Shown: in pieces, positions 11,037 through 25,775 of the stretch
How positions within the stretch are numbered: the stretch's first letter is position 1
Layout: each line of letters opens with the position of its first letter
Assembly: GCA_008508345.1 (NCBI GenBank)
Contig: QNGE01001310.1
Location: forward strand, 112,034-176,033
Reading direction: 5' to 3'
From: Paragonimus westermani
Lineage: Eukaryota; Platyhelminthes; Trematoda; Plagiorchiida; Troglotrematidae
Length of the DNA stretch: 64,000 nucleotides
The notes under the pieces: model-generated
Databases searched by the model: none
Seen by the model: the letters and a program-made list of their open reading frames with translations, nothing else
What the model was told of the DNA's origin: nothing
Program-made: the position numbers and the translations under genes

Positions 11037-14000
11037 CTAAACAGTGGGGTGAGATGTGTTAACCGAGTTAGGCCATGGTGAATACAGATCGTAATATACC
11101 AACTGGTATGGAAAAAAGTGGTATGGAAGCGAGAAAAATGAGAATTACCGAACAAACGGCATGTGACTGTACTTGGGAAAAGCTCTGTTCACAGAATATC
11201 GTCAGGAATGCTTGGGAAAGTGAAGAAGAACAACGGCTTTGAAGCATGGGCGATTTCAGAATCAAAATTTCAGGAAATAACGCCAGCGTCAATTATTTTC
11301 AATAGAAATTTCGTCACTAAATGGATAAACGATGCGTAGACTGAAAATCTTCACTACGGTCAGACGTACAGGTAGAAACGTATGTTAAGCTGTTTCTGTA
11401 CGTTAATTAACAAACAACGAAGTGTTCACTCATGGTTATGAGAGTATGTAACTGAAGAAAACTTCGGTTACACAATGTGACAGATTCCGTGACAAAGCAC
11501 ACAATGCCACAAAACTGTCACCACCTCTTCTGATTCTTGGCATCACGTCACCTTCGGCTGCCACTACTCTGATAAGGAAGACACTACGGTCGACATTGTT
11601 AGACACAATCAGCCACAGTACTTTAAGCTCGATGTGCGGGGCCAATCATGTCTATCGGCACGCATAGTAACAAGAATCTCACTGATGGCGGAGTAGTGAG
11701 CACGCTATGATACGCTTCGACTTCATACCGTATGCAACGCATATGTATGTCAAAAACAGTAACAACAGTGAAACTAACGGTGTCCAAAAGCGCGAGGAAT
11801 GCAAAAATGTCAGTGCTGATAAAAATGGTTGACTGTGTGCATGTCATGCTGGTCTTCGTCCATCAGCACACATTGCGAAATCAATGGTGAGTAAAACAGG
11901 AAATTCACACTGAGCTGAACACCTCAGGGTTCATAGTGAATGATCAGTTCGGAGCTGTTAGGCAACCGTAGGAGAGATAAGTAAATGGATAGTCTGTGAA
12001 ACACCCACCAAAGTACCTCCCCCATAAAATGTGGCAACAGATTATGTTCATTCACAGATAAATGGGCACCTGCGACGCGCAACACTTATTATCGAATAAA
12101 AATGGTCAATTTGGGGAGTTCCATCTGGTATGATTAGCACCCCTACCTTCAGATAGGTGCCTTTGGCTTGGCATCGAAACAGAATAATGGACAGTTACCA
12201 CTAAGATAAGTGGAGACGGACCAAAAATAGGGTGAAACGCAGGTAGCATATCACACTGCTTGGTTCCGGATAAGTGACTTTACGGGATGAACGCAATGCA
12301 ACTTCCAGGCTGAGGGTTTGAACTGTGTGAACTATGATAATGCACAGTGGGACCTAAACTGTTACATAAGTATGTATGCTATAGTTTGCTAACACAAATA
12401 AAAAAGAAAGGTGAGTCTAACGTTACTATAACCCTTTTGTTACAGCTTTAATGTGAATTTCTTTAACCTCGTCGATTGATTTTCCACAAAAATAGCGCAT
12501 TCGTCTCTGAACCACTGAAGACACTTGTACTTCGTGATTTAAAGCCTTTCAAGTGCATTTCTGTGGTGTACTACTGTGCTCTTTTCGTTTAACATTGCAC
12601 CAAAAACAAACATTTGCAAGTTAATAAAACCGTCAACCGGTTTTACCAACAGCAGAGTTCAGAAAAACATTTTTCAGCTATTTCGACAGGTTTAACCAGC
12701 CTCTCTACCTTTGTCGAGGACGTACTCCATATTTCGGAGTAGAATGTATCAGACTTGTAATGTTGTCGTGTCTATCCGAGAGTTGACGCCGATCCTCTCT
12801 CCCTCATTTTTGGTAAACAAAAAAGGTCAACTCCTAAAGATCTTCGCAACCAGGTAGGCGAATGAGCACAGTGGAGCTCTGCGTTGTTCATTAGTTGTGT
12901 AAACATACTCAGAAGAACTCACACACACACGGCACGAGTAAACCGGCTAGCCGATCGCACATTTTACAGAATCAGGTAAAGAATGATGCATTAAAAAGTG
13001 AATAACATACATAACTGCTTATTGATGAAGGTCGATTATGGGCTCGGATAACATGTGAAAGGCTTTGAATTCTTCTCCGAGCTGGCAATCAGCAATCAAC
13101 GATAAACACATACTGGGTTCAATGTGTGCGAAGAGGTCATCCTCTTGTGGCGTCGTAACGTGTCGTCAGCTGGCCATCAAATCCGTGTTGTGCGTGAGCA
13201 GCATAGGTGTGGCCAAAAAATGTCTATTTCATATTTGAGGTTGACCCATTTCTGGTACGCTATTCAGTCAGCTAATTGACACTGGTAAGAGGCTGACTCA
13301 CATATGCTTTACTTGGTTGCACCCTGTGAGACTGATACGAGATAGACGGGTGGTTTTTAACACGCCATAAATCGGTGATCCCAAACGCGCCAATTTTGAA
13401 GGCTGGTTGTATTTGAAATATGTTAGCGTCATAAAAACGATCAGCCAAGTAACACCCAAGTGACTTGAAGGATTAAGGGGGAGATGGGAGTATTTCTCTT
13501 TTTAGACACAGCAAGAGAGTGTGGGCTGCAACAAAAAAGAGCTTTTGGGTGGTTAGACATGATGAACACAGAGGGGAGGGATCCCGGTGCCAGAGACCAG
13601 AAATCGCAGTAAAACAATATAGTTGACTGGAACAAAACGAAACTGTGAACTCAATCGTAGTTGCACGAACTCGGCTGAGTATAGCCACTATTTCAACAAA
13701 ATACAAGTCACGAAAGTTTACGGTAGCTTAGTGTCAAACACAGTGATTACCAATCATACGGTTCAGGGCCAGAGCCTCGGTTGCTGTGATGACTCGTGTC
13801 GGCCTGGACCATGCAGTTGCGTGTGCCCGTTTTGTTTCGTCATTTGCGTAGAGGTCGCACAACCGTAAATGCAGAATACTTGACTGAGATTCAAGCGAGG
13901 GGAATGCAAAGAACGCTTACTGGGAGGCAGTGGTGAACAAATTGACCAGTTTGAATCAGGATAGAAAACCTAAGGAACACTAAGGAAAAAACGCAGCAGC

Positions 14001-17000
14001 TATGAAGGCTTGCTGTGAAGATATGTGTTCCGGAGGAGCTGTGTCTGCGCGAAGGAGCTGGATTTCTGTCACAGTGATTAATCTTCCGAACAAGCGTCGC
14101 TTGATTCCATTTGGTTTTGAGTACGGTAATTTCCTACCTAATGTAGTGCTCATTAAATAATCATGTACATTAAGACTTTATCTGTTAGCGGAAGGAACTG
14201 TTGTAGGCTCATACGCATCCGTATATTTACACGGGGCTTTCTTTTCCCTAGCTTTGTCAAGTTGGTGTCCCGTGGCACACTGAGAAGTATGGAATTTCCA
14301 GCCCGATTTTTGGCTCACCACATTAATCGTCACGTGGGCGCTACCTGTAGATCAATGGGCCTATAGTAAGTGACCAATGGCGATCGACTACATGAAGTTC
14401 TTGGCAGGCGCAGCCTTGTTTCCACTGAAAAACTGCACGGCTTCAAGGGGCTACAAGCGTGGTGCACATGTGAACTGTCCCTGTAATATTCTGTTGCTGT
14501 TGCCTGACGTTGATGACTAAAATGAGTATGGCAAGGGATTTTTGAATATCTTGATCAATAATGGTCTGATGCAGTAATGCACAAAAATCCCATGCTTTGG
14601 ACCGAACAGTAACATCAGCATCGAATGTGATTGTCACAAAAATTTTGTTTTATGGTATATATCAGCGTATGCAACAGTTTCGTGTGCAACTGATATCCAC
14701 AAGAAGTATATTTAAAATATGAGAAAGCTCCTCACTCGGCCTGTGGAGTGTTACCATCATCTAAGAACAGATCTAGAAAATGTCTCAGTTAAACCCAGAA
14801 CACACCGCTTAAATCCAATCGGAAAAGCGTAGCCGTGTAGACAATTGTACTACTTGAAGACAGTTTCGGAAAGTGAAAGATGAAAATTCTAAACAATGAT
14901 CCCAACTATACAACCGGCTGCAAGATAGCACAATAAGTACTTTAGAAACTGAGTCAAACGAGAATTTGGCAAGCACTGACGCAGAAAACTTTGGGCATAC
15001 ACAAAGATAGAACCTAATGCATAAAGTAGACATTGGAGAACAGTACAAACAGAACTTTGCACTCAGCAACCAAGGGAAAATAACAATTGAACTGCTGTTG
15101 GAAATAAAATCGTAGTAGCAACTGAAACAATTGATCCCATTGAACAGCTTGAACGAAGTAGGTACGACACGAAAACGCATTTCGTATTCACTCAACAGTA
15201 CACTTACAAAACAGATGGGTTTTTATGGTAAACTACTAAGGGAGCGGATTATCAGCAAGCGGGTTAAGATAGGCCATTAAGTTCAGGGAAGGGTCAGGTT
15301 CACGAACAACAAAAAAGCTGGGTCGAGACGATTAGTTGTGACCACTTCAGTGAACCGCATGAATCTTCGGTTTTAATGACGTAAGAGGGTTGTGAATACG
15401 CAAGATTGATCAGTACTATATCCGACAGTCAGGACGGGTCTAGCAACTGACGAAACTGGCACTGGTTAGTGTGGGTTGGTAGTTCTGTGTACCTAGCATG
15501 AACAACAATACAACAAACAATACAAGCGATTTGAGATACCGTTAAAAGAGGGCACGGAAATAGTCAGTTCATTTTTTGTAACGACGAAGTGTCAAGCTGG
15601 TTATCCTCATGAATATGGAGCATAGTGCAGACAAACAGCCCGCCTACCTGATAATCCACGAGACCCTCGACAACCGATGCCAAAATGCAATAAGTTAATA
15701 CACATAAGAAAAAAGGCAATTCGGTTACTTAATATCACCCTAGAAAGCGCATGACGTCTTTCATGGTGCATTTTATTATCTGACCCAATGATCTACTGTA
15801 TGTGGGCTAACTTACGGAAGCAACGATGGTCGAACAAATCAAGTCTCATCAGAAACAACTTGTTCCCAGAGCACACAACGAAATAGACTTCGACGAAAAT
15901 CGGCTGTCATTCATGTCATATTTAGCGGAGGTTAGCGCCTTGGGGGTGTTAAACACACTGCTGGAAGATCAGTCCGGTTAACTAGTTCATGTGCATGGTC
16001 TGAATGCCTCTGACAAAACGGTTGTCAGAACAACACGGGTATGGTAAGGTCCTTTATGAAGGTAGCAAAAAAGATGTACATAGCCATTACATGAAACGAA
16101 CACTGCAAGCCTACACGTACAATGCAATGATTACAGTAACTACACATTGAGCATTGCGACCGCTTACAACCAACAAAACCTCAAAACATAATAAACGACC
16201 GATAAAATACCTAGCAGTCAAGCTGATGACTCTAGTTCATCTCTGCCTAATTTTTGTCAGAACATGGTGGGTATAATGCTAGAGGACGGGAAAATACACA
16301 ATGTTTTCACTCAGTGCAATCTGGTTAGATTTCGCGATAAAGTGGGGGAAAATTTATGGGCGGCTATCTCTATAAAACAATGAAGACCGCAATGTTACGA
16401 AGGTGACTAGAGCATGAAGCACCAACCTCTTTAATTGCGGAGTATCCTATTTCGACACGAGAACAGACACTATGCCGCAAGGATACCGCCCAGTAGAGCT
16501 GAACCATGAATACAAACTGTTCGCACTGAAGTTAGTTACACACGACAAAACCCCGCTGAAGATTGTCACAACACTTCACATTAACCATCCAGACCTTGAT
16601 TATGCCGTTATTCGTGTCGGTTTAGTTACCACTTGTTCAGAGAATGTGAGATGACCAACTGATAGCCTACAGAAGAAGCAGTGAATAACGCTTCTTGAGC
16701 AACAATGACATACAAAGTGCCCAGAACGAATTACGTGAAAGAACCTGACGAACATCCAGGAGGACGCAGTGATTACAAAAAATCGCCCTGAAATAGTAAA
16801 ACTTTACAAGAGTCGTGTAACTGTGGCCAATATTGACTGGTCATTTGGACAAACCCTTTAAGCAAAGGTCGTTTAAAACAACCTGTCTCTGAATGTGACA
16901 AGGGGAAAAACTGGGGGTGAGATAACCAAAAATTAGTGCGAAACTCGTAAACAGCCACTGGTCACATAAAGGAAAGAGACTATGGGGGAGAGTAGTGTTA

Positions 17001-20000
17001 TTCTTGCCAACGCGGTGGCCATCGATCTCGCGTCAGTAGAGCCGAATAAAAAGGATAGCTCATTTGGCATCAAATAGTCACGCAGATTCCATAGATAGGA
17101 TGGAAACTCAAGAGAACGACTCGGCTGGAGTGAATCAGATCTTGTGGACAGCGAGATCTGACGACTTATTCATTAAGGCGCGGTAAACTCCTAGGTTCAC
17201 ACCGTCCGCATCCCGTTCTTAAAGACGATGACGACAGGGTGATGTCGGAACTGGCAACATTTTTCGGAATGTTTGAGAAAATGAGAAGAGATACCTCGTG
17301 AAGAATGCTTACCACTAGTTGTTTCTACTTTTGAAAAGTGGGTTCAAATTCTATGTAGCCCTTAGAGAAGCATTAGTCTAACTTCCTTCGCATGAAAGTT
17401 ACTCGCCTGATATTGCGTCGGCTCACTAAATTCAGATGATGGCTTACTAAGTAATAGGCAGGATCGGAATCTTTTCGCAGGTTCACTTGTCATGTTTTTG
17501 GCCATGTGAAGACCATTGGAAGAACGGAACCCCTTAGGCAACGAAAAACCGTTATATTTCAAAAACCAACGGTTGCCTTTGATATTGATGTTCGTGGCGC
17601 CATCTGGAGCTGTTTCTTTTGCGCAGGAGCTGCAGAAAATGTGACTGTCCAGGTGTTCATTCTTCAAGTTAAGTAGAATTTAATGGGTAGTTATCTCGAA
17701 TGCTGGTCAATCACAGTGACGCGCGATCTTTCGTAGAAGACAGCTCTCTTAAGGATTTCAACGACCGTGGGATTAGAAGTCCTCCCAATGGTACGGTGAC
17801 CAACATTGAATGTGCGAATGACGCTGCTTTACGTAGCACCTCCAGTAAAGACAACAAGACTACGCTTAATAAATTGGGCGGCTGGGACAGCCGTAACTGC
17901 GCCATGGACCTTTAAAGATCTAATCCAAGACGGGAGGATTTTGAATCCCTCCCGCACCTCTACAGGTGACCCGTTTTAAACTGTGGAACGGTAAGCCCAC
18001 TAAGATAGCATCACTTGCAAAAATGCTGATGAGATATCAGCAAAAATAGCCAAAGTAAATGTCACATTCACCAAGCTTGTGTGAAGTCCAAACGAAACCC
18101 AGTTATCGTTGCAAACATACATAAGGCCTCATGCCATCAGTTATGATCTTAGATTCGGGAATCCGGATTGTTCGTGACGATGTTGCGAACCAATTTGCAG
18201 TAACTGACCACCGTTATAACAGTTAATTAACCCACATCAGAGACAACAAACGATTGAATAAAAAACTCCGGATGTGCGTTCGCTTGGTTAAGTGATAGAA
18301 CTGAGCCTCTCTGGCGCGTGGCATTTTGTAGGGAGACAATCAACTGTTTAAGAAAACTAAATGATCACAAAAACAGATATACATGTACAAGAATATGAAG
18401 ATGATGTTTATAAAAAACATCAATGGATTACAAGTAACTGAAATTAGTGCGACGAAAGTGGATTAAAAGACAGTAGAAATAGTAACGGAAACAACCAACC
18501 GGTGGTTAAGTAGCGTGCTCCAGCAACACTTGATTTGTGCGCATCAATTATCTAACCACTAATCATGACTCGAGTTAAGATGTCTGTATGACACTCGAAT
18601 GGTCGATTCTTTCAGCGCACGAAGAGATAAAGGTAGTCAATTAGGAAAATGCGGATTCGTGGTAGGCAGATCAGTAAATGATCCAAATCTCATGCATACA
18701 TTAACCCATTAACCAGTGAAGTGAATAGAATGTGGCCATTCAATACATGTTGGAGTAACGAAAACATACTATGACAAGGCTACTGGTACACCATAGGAAA
18801 ATAGAGAATATAGTACAAAACTGACACTATAAAGAAGGTGAGAAATGACCTTCACGTCACATACCCATCTATCATCTGGGTTACATCATCACCATTGAAC
18901 GGCACCCGTATAGTTGTGACGGCCGGTCGGGAGTAGCTCGCTCTGACGATGTCTGACGACAAGACGTTTCAAACGACAGTTTAATTGTTGAAATCGAGCT
19001 TTCAGAATCAAGTTTCATGTGTACCACCGTGTTCAAGTTGTTTTCGAGGTTTTGTTCATAGAACTTTATAAACTACCTTTTGTATCATGAAGCATACAGT
19101 AGTGCGTATAGGGTCACTTGACAACTTACTACACAACGGTTGGCTAGTAGTGGTATTATTTTTCTTTTTCATATTATTATTTCTTTTCCCAATTTGTCAG
19201 TATGAGTTCAACACGCATTGACTGACTGCATTTTTTTCGAGTAATACAGACATCGGGTTTGAATCACTTTCTGATTTGCCTACCACCAGCCTGTACTTTC
19301 CTATTTGACCACCCAACCCGTTTCTTTGTGCGTCGAAAAAAAATATTCAGACACGTCACACGCGCCACTAGAACCCAGTCATGACTGCTGATTAGGCAAA
19401 TCCCACTATTATGCCTGTACACACCCAACCATTTGTCCATTTGGCTATCAGTTTGTGTATGTAACGAACGCGGCGAACAGAATACGGATTGAACGTACAC
19501 ATAGAGACGACAATGCCTCAAACGAATTGGTTCCAAAAACTAGTTTTGGAATGACAAAGTAACAGAAAATGGGCACCAGTGACGACGATTTTTGGGCTTG
19601 TCCGGGGGCGCTATTAACCGATTGTGCTCGGTGTCCTATGAATCTCAGGCTGGGAACGGTCTACTGAAGAAAGCACTGAAACCGAAGTTTTCATGCCCTT
19701 AGCAAGGATTATTGTTTCTATTTTGATTTAGCAGATCCAAGCACTGTACGATGCAAAAAGCGATGATTTGGTATACGTAAGAAGTGTCCAGCCTGTGAAA
19801 AAAGACTTATACATAGTGCTTGGTAGAGTCTGGTTGTACTGAAAACATACCAACGAATCTCGTCATGCTGATGTGATGTTCCCATTGCAAAGCCCTGAAA
19901 CTTTGAAAGCACCGATAACCGAAACCGCGTGAACATCACCTGCGCCAGCTGGCCAGGTTTCTCTACCGTGCAGTTAGAATATACACTCTGATATTTAAAG

Positions 20001-21646
20001 GACACAGATCACAAACACAATTACGACCTTCACAAAACATTAAATCAACTGAAGATGCTTAAAGTTAATCGCGAAACATCACAGATCGGGAAAGTGTCGT
20101 TTGTTCACTCGCAGTGTCGGAGGTGGATCCACAATCTTATATCGACAGTTAACGAAGGCGCTCGAGAAGTCCAAGGCGAACACGATTCAGTAAGAAACAA
20201 GTAGTTGGACAACCCTATAACATCACCCAGAGATGTCCATGAACCGTGAGAGACCACAACCTGTTCAAAGTTCTGCCGACAGGTCACTCCGAAGATATAA
20301 ACATACTTCCATAGGATGCTGTTGTTAGATAGTCCCGAAACGGGGCTCTGATGATTGAACAGAAAATCTTCTGGTGTCTAAAAGAACGGTTGTTGGGTTT
20401 TGGCATGGCCGCCGGTATTCCAAAGTCTGGTGGAAAGCGAACAGGCGATCAATAAAACAACGGCTAAGGCAAAACTCGACCTGATGCACGTGGATATGTC
20501 GTCCGCATACTTAGCTTAGTCCATGGAAAACTGTGGTGAAAGTTTTGAGGCAATAAGAATCAGGCTTATGTTCAACGTGTGCACTAGGCAAGCCCTTCTC
20601 AAGAATGAGGACAATGTTAGCCAAGCCCCAACCATACGTAAGGATTTCGCCAGCTTAAGGCTTTGGACGCAGTGTTAACTTTCGGACTACAGCTTGGCCG
20701 CTAACTTTGAAAAGTGCAAGAGAAATTTCACTTGCACCGGATGCCTTATGGCTTTTCATCAACTTGATCCCTTGTGAGACTGATTTCGGTTAACAGAGAA
20801 ACACAAAACGAGTTAAGGGTTACTTGAAATGCCGGATAACGCAGTTAACGGCGCTGCTTATCAGTTGAACCGCTATTCGAGGTACACTGTGGATAGACCC
20901 GCTATTTGTCTCGTTCATGTCCATCTCCTCGATTTCTGAGGCCCAGTCATCAATCGCTAAGGTAGTCACAAATTGTGAAAACATTGACTTCTTTTTTAAT
21001 ACGGGAACACGTTGTGGCTACTCAAACAGCTTACTGGAAACGCGGTCCAATAAGACGAAGCGTTGCAGCTATGATAATTTACTGGAATTCATTTTTTCAT
21101 GAGCATGTTAAAAGACGGTTTTAAACGTGGTATCATTTGATTAGGCTCACCGTCGTTCGCATGTGTACATATGCATATTTCGCCTACATGTATCGCTTAC
21201 TGCGACAGCCGAATAGCACCTCACAGTTCCGCACTTGTAGTCCAATAGTCGGAACTCGACTACAGTCACCATCAATAGAATCGCAATTTCTTGATCAACC
21301 AATGCTTGACTACTACACAGGCTAGCTTGCGGTATTGCAGTGATAACGATGCTAGACAACTAACCACACGTCCGCTGGTACGAGGCTAGTAGTCAAGACT
21401 GTCCTTGGTGGCAGTCCAGCTGATATGCACTATGTACGTCTCGAGAACGGATGCTCTGTAGCCCAAAAGTTAACAACTTAGCATAGACCAGCAATATTCT
21501 TTGGAGATTTCCGAGTCTCAGGATACAATGTTATGGTAAATAATTTTTGAAAATACGATTGCTTGCTAATACTAAGCCTCCATTCTAGAGAGAATCACAA
21601 CAGGTTCATAATAGACAGAAGAAATTAATTTATTTGACGGGTTCAC

Positions 21647-21668
21647 GTTTGCAAAATATTTTGCAAAC
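21647..21668. repeat. 22 bp perfect palindrome
   Basis: GTTTGCAAAAT followed directly by its reverse complement ATTTTGCAAAC. No neighbouring feature explains it. Confidence 0.6.
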
Positions 21669-22631
21669 TTGTTTCGGAAAGAAGTGGGCCTCCTAGTGGT
21701 CATAAAATACAAACGGTGTCTTAGGTACAGCCGCTTCTTTAAACTGGTGTGAAGTGGAGTGCGACCGATACTGATACCATTAACTTGGTTGAATAAACCT
21801 CAACTAAGTGAACCACCATAATTTGGAGCAAGACTGTCAGTACAACCCGAACCATAAAGGTTGCTGTCCAAGAGAAAATCGGCGCCACCACAAAATGAAC
21901 CTCCTAGTATTGTCTCTGCGAACGCATTATCAGAAAGAAGCCGGACCTGAGTATTAGGGACCAGGCTATCCTTGATCAAGATAACACAGGAAATGACAAA
22001 TTGATTAGGTGAAACAAAATAACGAATGAGGGTAATGGAAAGACGTTATGGACTGCGATATTCTATTGTGATCAGGAGCGTTTCCAACCAGCGACGTAGA
22101 TGATTGCTTTGTGCTTGATCAACTTGAGAAACGGCGCGATCATGAGATGCATAGGTCGTGACTGAGCTAATGTCTGACTGTCTTCGGATTCCCTTAAACC
22201 GTTAGCAGCCGCACTGAACAATGCACACTGCGGCGGGCGGCCGCTGACATAGGGAGCATGCTACCCAACAGGCGCAGTAGAATTCATCGAACGCAAAAAT
22301 AGATTCCCAAAATACCAGTTGATTGACGGCGCTGTTCACACGGTCACCCAATTCAGTACAACTTGATATGCGGGTGCAACAGATCGGATTGACCAGCTAT
22401 CCGATGAGCAGAACACGATCGAACGTAAGCAGGCATTTACTGTGAATCCACATCTCAATAGACAGTCCATACGTCGCCACAAATGATGGAATTACAATGC
22501 GTCACGCGTCTTCGCTGCCTTCATGAATACCTCGTCGGCAACAGAACAAGCTAGTGAGGTGATACTGTCAGGTACGCAAACCGATCGACAGTATCAAACT
22601 GGCTGCTCGTAGCAATCAGAATAAGGTGTGG

Positions 22632-22864
22632 TTAACTCAGTTTTGTAATAACGTCACAGTTTAACGATGGTAAGTGCATACCATGTAGACCATCAGTATC
22701 GGTTACCTCGTTTAGGATGGTGTGTATGCAGTCTGGATAAGAAATACGTAAAGCGATACTGTTCGGACACTCAATATCAGTTAACTCACTACCTGACAGC
22801 AGCCCTATTGTGAGATTTACGAAACCTTCAGGTGATCCTTCCAAAATATCACATACCACGTAGT
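22632..22864 (-). CDS. Possible terminal exon, unrecognised
   Basis: On the minus strand a pyrimidine-rich tract ending TTCTTCTTAG precedes 22864. The following frame stays open for 76 codons to a stop at 22632, beginning YVVCDILEGSPEGF. Composition is protein-like (LTIGLLSGSELTDIECPN), but I recognise no family and see no partner exon. It lies inside intron 2 of the SEC14-like gene on the same strand, so it would be a nested gene, an alternative end, or chance. Confidence 0.22.
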
Positions 22865-25316
22865 CTAAGAAGAACGGATATCGAAGGTCACTTGGAGTAG
22901 AGGACGCTGGAGACAGTTGTCCATGACTGCGCGCTCCGCACTAAGAACGAGTAAACAAAGCTTTTAACAAATTGGCATACCTCACCAGGACTCTTCTACG
23001 AGGGAGATAGTCCAGGAAAACGTGATTTGTGCCCGGATCAAACGCGGTCCTTAGATCCAAATACATCGCAACCGTTGACCGGGAAAGAGAATGCTGACGC
23101 CCAGTGCCTGTCGCGGAGAGACGTGACCGCTACACCCGTGACTAGGATGGAAATCTACTTGTTTTCGTATTTAGTCTTTGGTGTACCTCAGAAGCCGCCA
23201 AATGGTGAGGGTCGTGAATATCTCTCTGTAATCAGATTAGTATCAATACTCATTCTCCAACTCTTCCCGTTAATTTTTTCCCCTCTAGGTTATCTAGAGT
23301 CACTGTTGCGGTGAACGACGGCATCGGTTACAAAACCTTCTGGCCAAACTCATGGAATTAACATAAAATGTCACTATCACACAAATCCCAAAACGGACCG
23401 AGTACCAATTCGGGTGGTCTGAACGAAAACAGTAAATGCAACAGCAGATAGGCGAAAACAAGGGACAAAGCGGAGAGCAAGAAGCATATCAGTAACAGCA
23501 GAGAGAAGACAGTGGTTCACATGCCATAAAGATCAAGGTAATACCGGTACCTTTCCTGAATACAGGAATGGCCAACGATAGACGTCGAGCAATAGGGATC
23601 TTCAGTTCAAAGAGCATTCTCTCACAAACACCCCTGAAAAGAGGTGGATAGAAGTCGGGACAAATGAATTCGTTGCACTCAATTTTCGAAGCTCCTCCTG
23701 TTCCGAGGTATCATAACGAACCATACTAGCTCTAACGTTTACAGCTAAATAAGCTAACTATGGCCGGTTAAACTGAGGTGTTCAGTCGGCCGATCAAGTC
23801 TCTACAGTACACTGTAAATTCGTAAATCACTTTTTTTCAGGTATAGTCCGACTAAAAGATTGTCGACGATCAGTGCAACAATCAATCAAAAGAAGCGATC
23901 AATCAGTCCTCGATATAACCCTTTTTAACCTCTTGTTTGCTTTACAAACTATTCCCTGCGATTATTCCTAAACCGCCTTTCCGACATTTGAACCTGTTTT
24001 CTTGTAATAAACCTTACTTATGGATCTCTCCAGATCACGTGCAATCCTGTTTTCAACTTTGGCGTTCACCGTCGCTTTACCTTTCGGAATCGCCCAAACT
24101 GGTTTTCCAGAGTTACGTTTTTTCATAGGCGGACCAACAGTAGCCCGTTTGAACTGGTTTTGACTCCTGCAATACATCTTATGAATCAACCCTAATTCTG
24201 TTGTCCTGGCAAGAAGGGATGAGACGAGTTACTCACCAGCTCTCAATAATGAATTCTGGAGACCATATTTCATTTGTTGTTGAGAGAGCACAATACAGCT
24301 AACCTCAAAAACGGCTAGAGGAAGGTTATCTGAGTCGACCGGCTTTGTAAAGACCGCTGATGCATTGCTGTCTATGATAATGATGCCTCGTGGTATACCA
24401 GGGTGGTATACAGGGTTGGGGTACTTTAGCGATTTACACGGGAGCAGTAACAGTCCATAGAGCAGGACTGTTGAAGTTGGCTGTGCTGATGATCACTCAG
24501 GCTGCAATTGAAAGTGGTCGACCAGCTGTTCTTCAGTTTGCATTCCCGAACATTTCTTTCGTCGATGTCTGGCTGACGCCGGGATGTTTAGCACCTGTGA
24601 GTAAATGGGCTTCCGGAAGTCATCAGAAGAGAGCACAGTGAACCCACCAAATCTCACCATCACTTCTTAGACTGTTCAAAACTTCAGAGTGCACGTTTAG
24701 AGGTTAGAAGGAGGCCGCCGGTGGGTGCTGTGTCCGATGATACCAAAGTAATCCAAGAGCTAGATAATCAGGAGCGAATACGATTTACCTTTTTTCATAA
24801 TACAGATGAGGCGGATTACGAATGTTTATAGTAATTCACGTTATAGATCAATTTGGATACCTCCCTCAAACACCATATTGAAAAAGTCATCAACTGAACT
24901 ATTCGGACTGTTTCACATAGATTCAACCGAAATCGAATCAAGTAGGCACGTTGGCTAAATGAGGCACATATGCCATAGTTCTTTTGCAAGTTGGTGGACC
25001 TCATCATAATCATGAGGTGTAATGTTGTTTCTCTGTAGTGTACAATCACTTATCTTGCCAAGTAAAAGAAACAAGTGGATTTATAGCGCATTTTGATAGG
25101 CCTACAAACGCTTTTCGTGCAAATTTTTATGGATAGACACGTTGCTCGACAGCATCTACTAATTACTGTGATGTAAAAGTAGAAAGCGAATGAGATCGGA
25201 GATTCAAGCACAAAGGTGAACGAGGTTAGCGGTGACTACTCTGAAAGGATTTCAGCACAGTAAAACCATTCAGCACGTAAGGAGCCTGGCAAGATAAATC
25301 TAAAACAAATACTTAC

Positions 25317-25775
25317 ATGAATTTTTTCTTGTGTAGCTTTGCTTAACAATGGTTTGATGAAGCTGTAAAGTTTGGAGAACAAGGGGGGCGCATTGATTAC
25401 GAAACAAACACCCAAAACTTCCGGATAGTTTGCTTCTAGCACAGTCACAGATTCTGTAACGATGGACAACCAGGAAGGCGACATGTGCTTGAAACCAAGA
25501 CCGTGCATGTCCATAATAACCGTCAACTGATCAATATTCCGGCCGGCCTTCTCAGAATATTTTGGGAGAATTTCACTGATTATGAACTCCATTTGATAAA
25601 CACGGCTCTTTAAAAAATCTGAACGAGAGACCGCTTTCATGAAGCTTTTCGGATCCAAATAACCCACTGGCGCGATGTACAAGGGTCTTCCATTCTTGTC
25701 CGATCCACAAATTCCACCGGGAAAATATTTATCGACCACTTCCGGCAACACATACCACGACAGAATAGTATCAAC
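25317..25775 (-). CDS. SEC14-like protein, exon 2 (CRAL-TRIO lipid-binding domain)
   Basis: The exon is bounded by TTTTTTAG (acceptor, 25776) and GTAAGT (donor, 25316) and is 459 nt, exactly 153 codons in phase 0. It encodes most of a CRAL-TRIO (SEC14) fold: VDTILSWYVLPEVV, YFPGGICGSDKNGRPLYI, DFLKSRVYQMEFI, then LTVIMDMHGLGFKHM and the signature NYPEVLGVCFVINAPPLF. SKLYSFIKPLLSKATQ completes it. Proteins of this fold bind and transfer hydrophobic lipids such as phosphatidylinositol or tocopherol between membranes; the actual ligand cannot be read from sequence. It joins exon 1 at KENN|VDTIL and exon 3 at EKIH|ILNSN. Confidence 0.95.

Larger units (their letters stand above)
11037..25316 (-). 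other. Intron 2 of the SEC14-like gene (14.3 kb)
   Basis: The donor GTAAGT (25316-25311) and acceptor AG (11038-11037) are both phase 0 and join protein sequence that is continuous in the family, so no coding exon is missing between them. Apart from a possible exon at 22632-22864 and a short palindrome at 21647-21668, I recognise nothing inside. Confidence 0.85.

Noticed and set aside
17935..17985. GGATTTTGAATCCC as a tRNA T-arm
   Set aside because: No acceptor stem, anticodon arm or A box fits around it on either strand.
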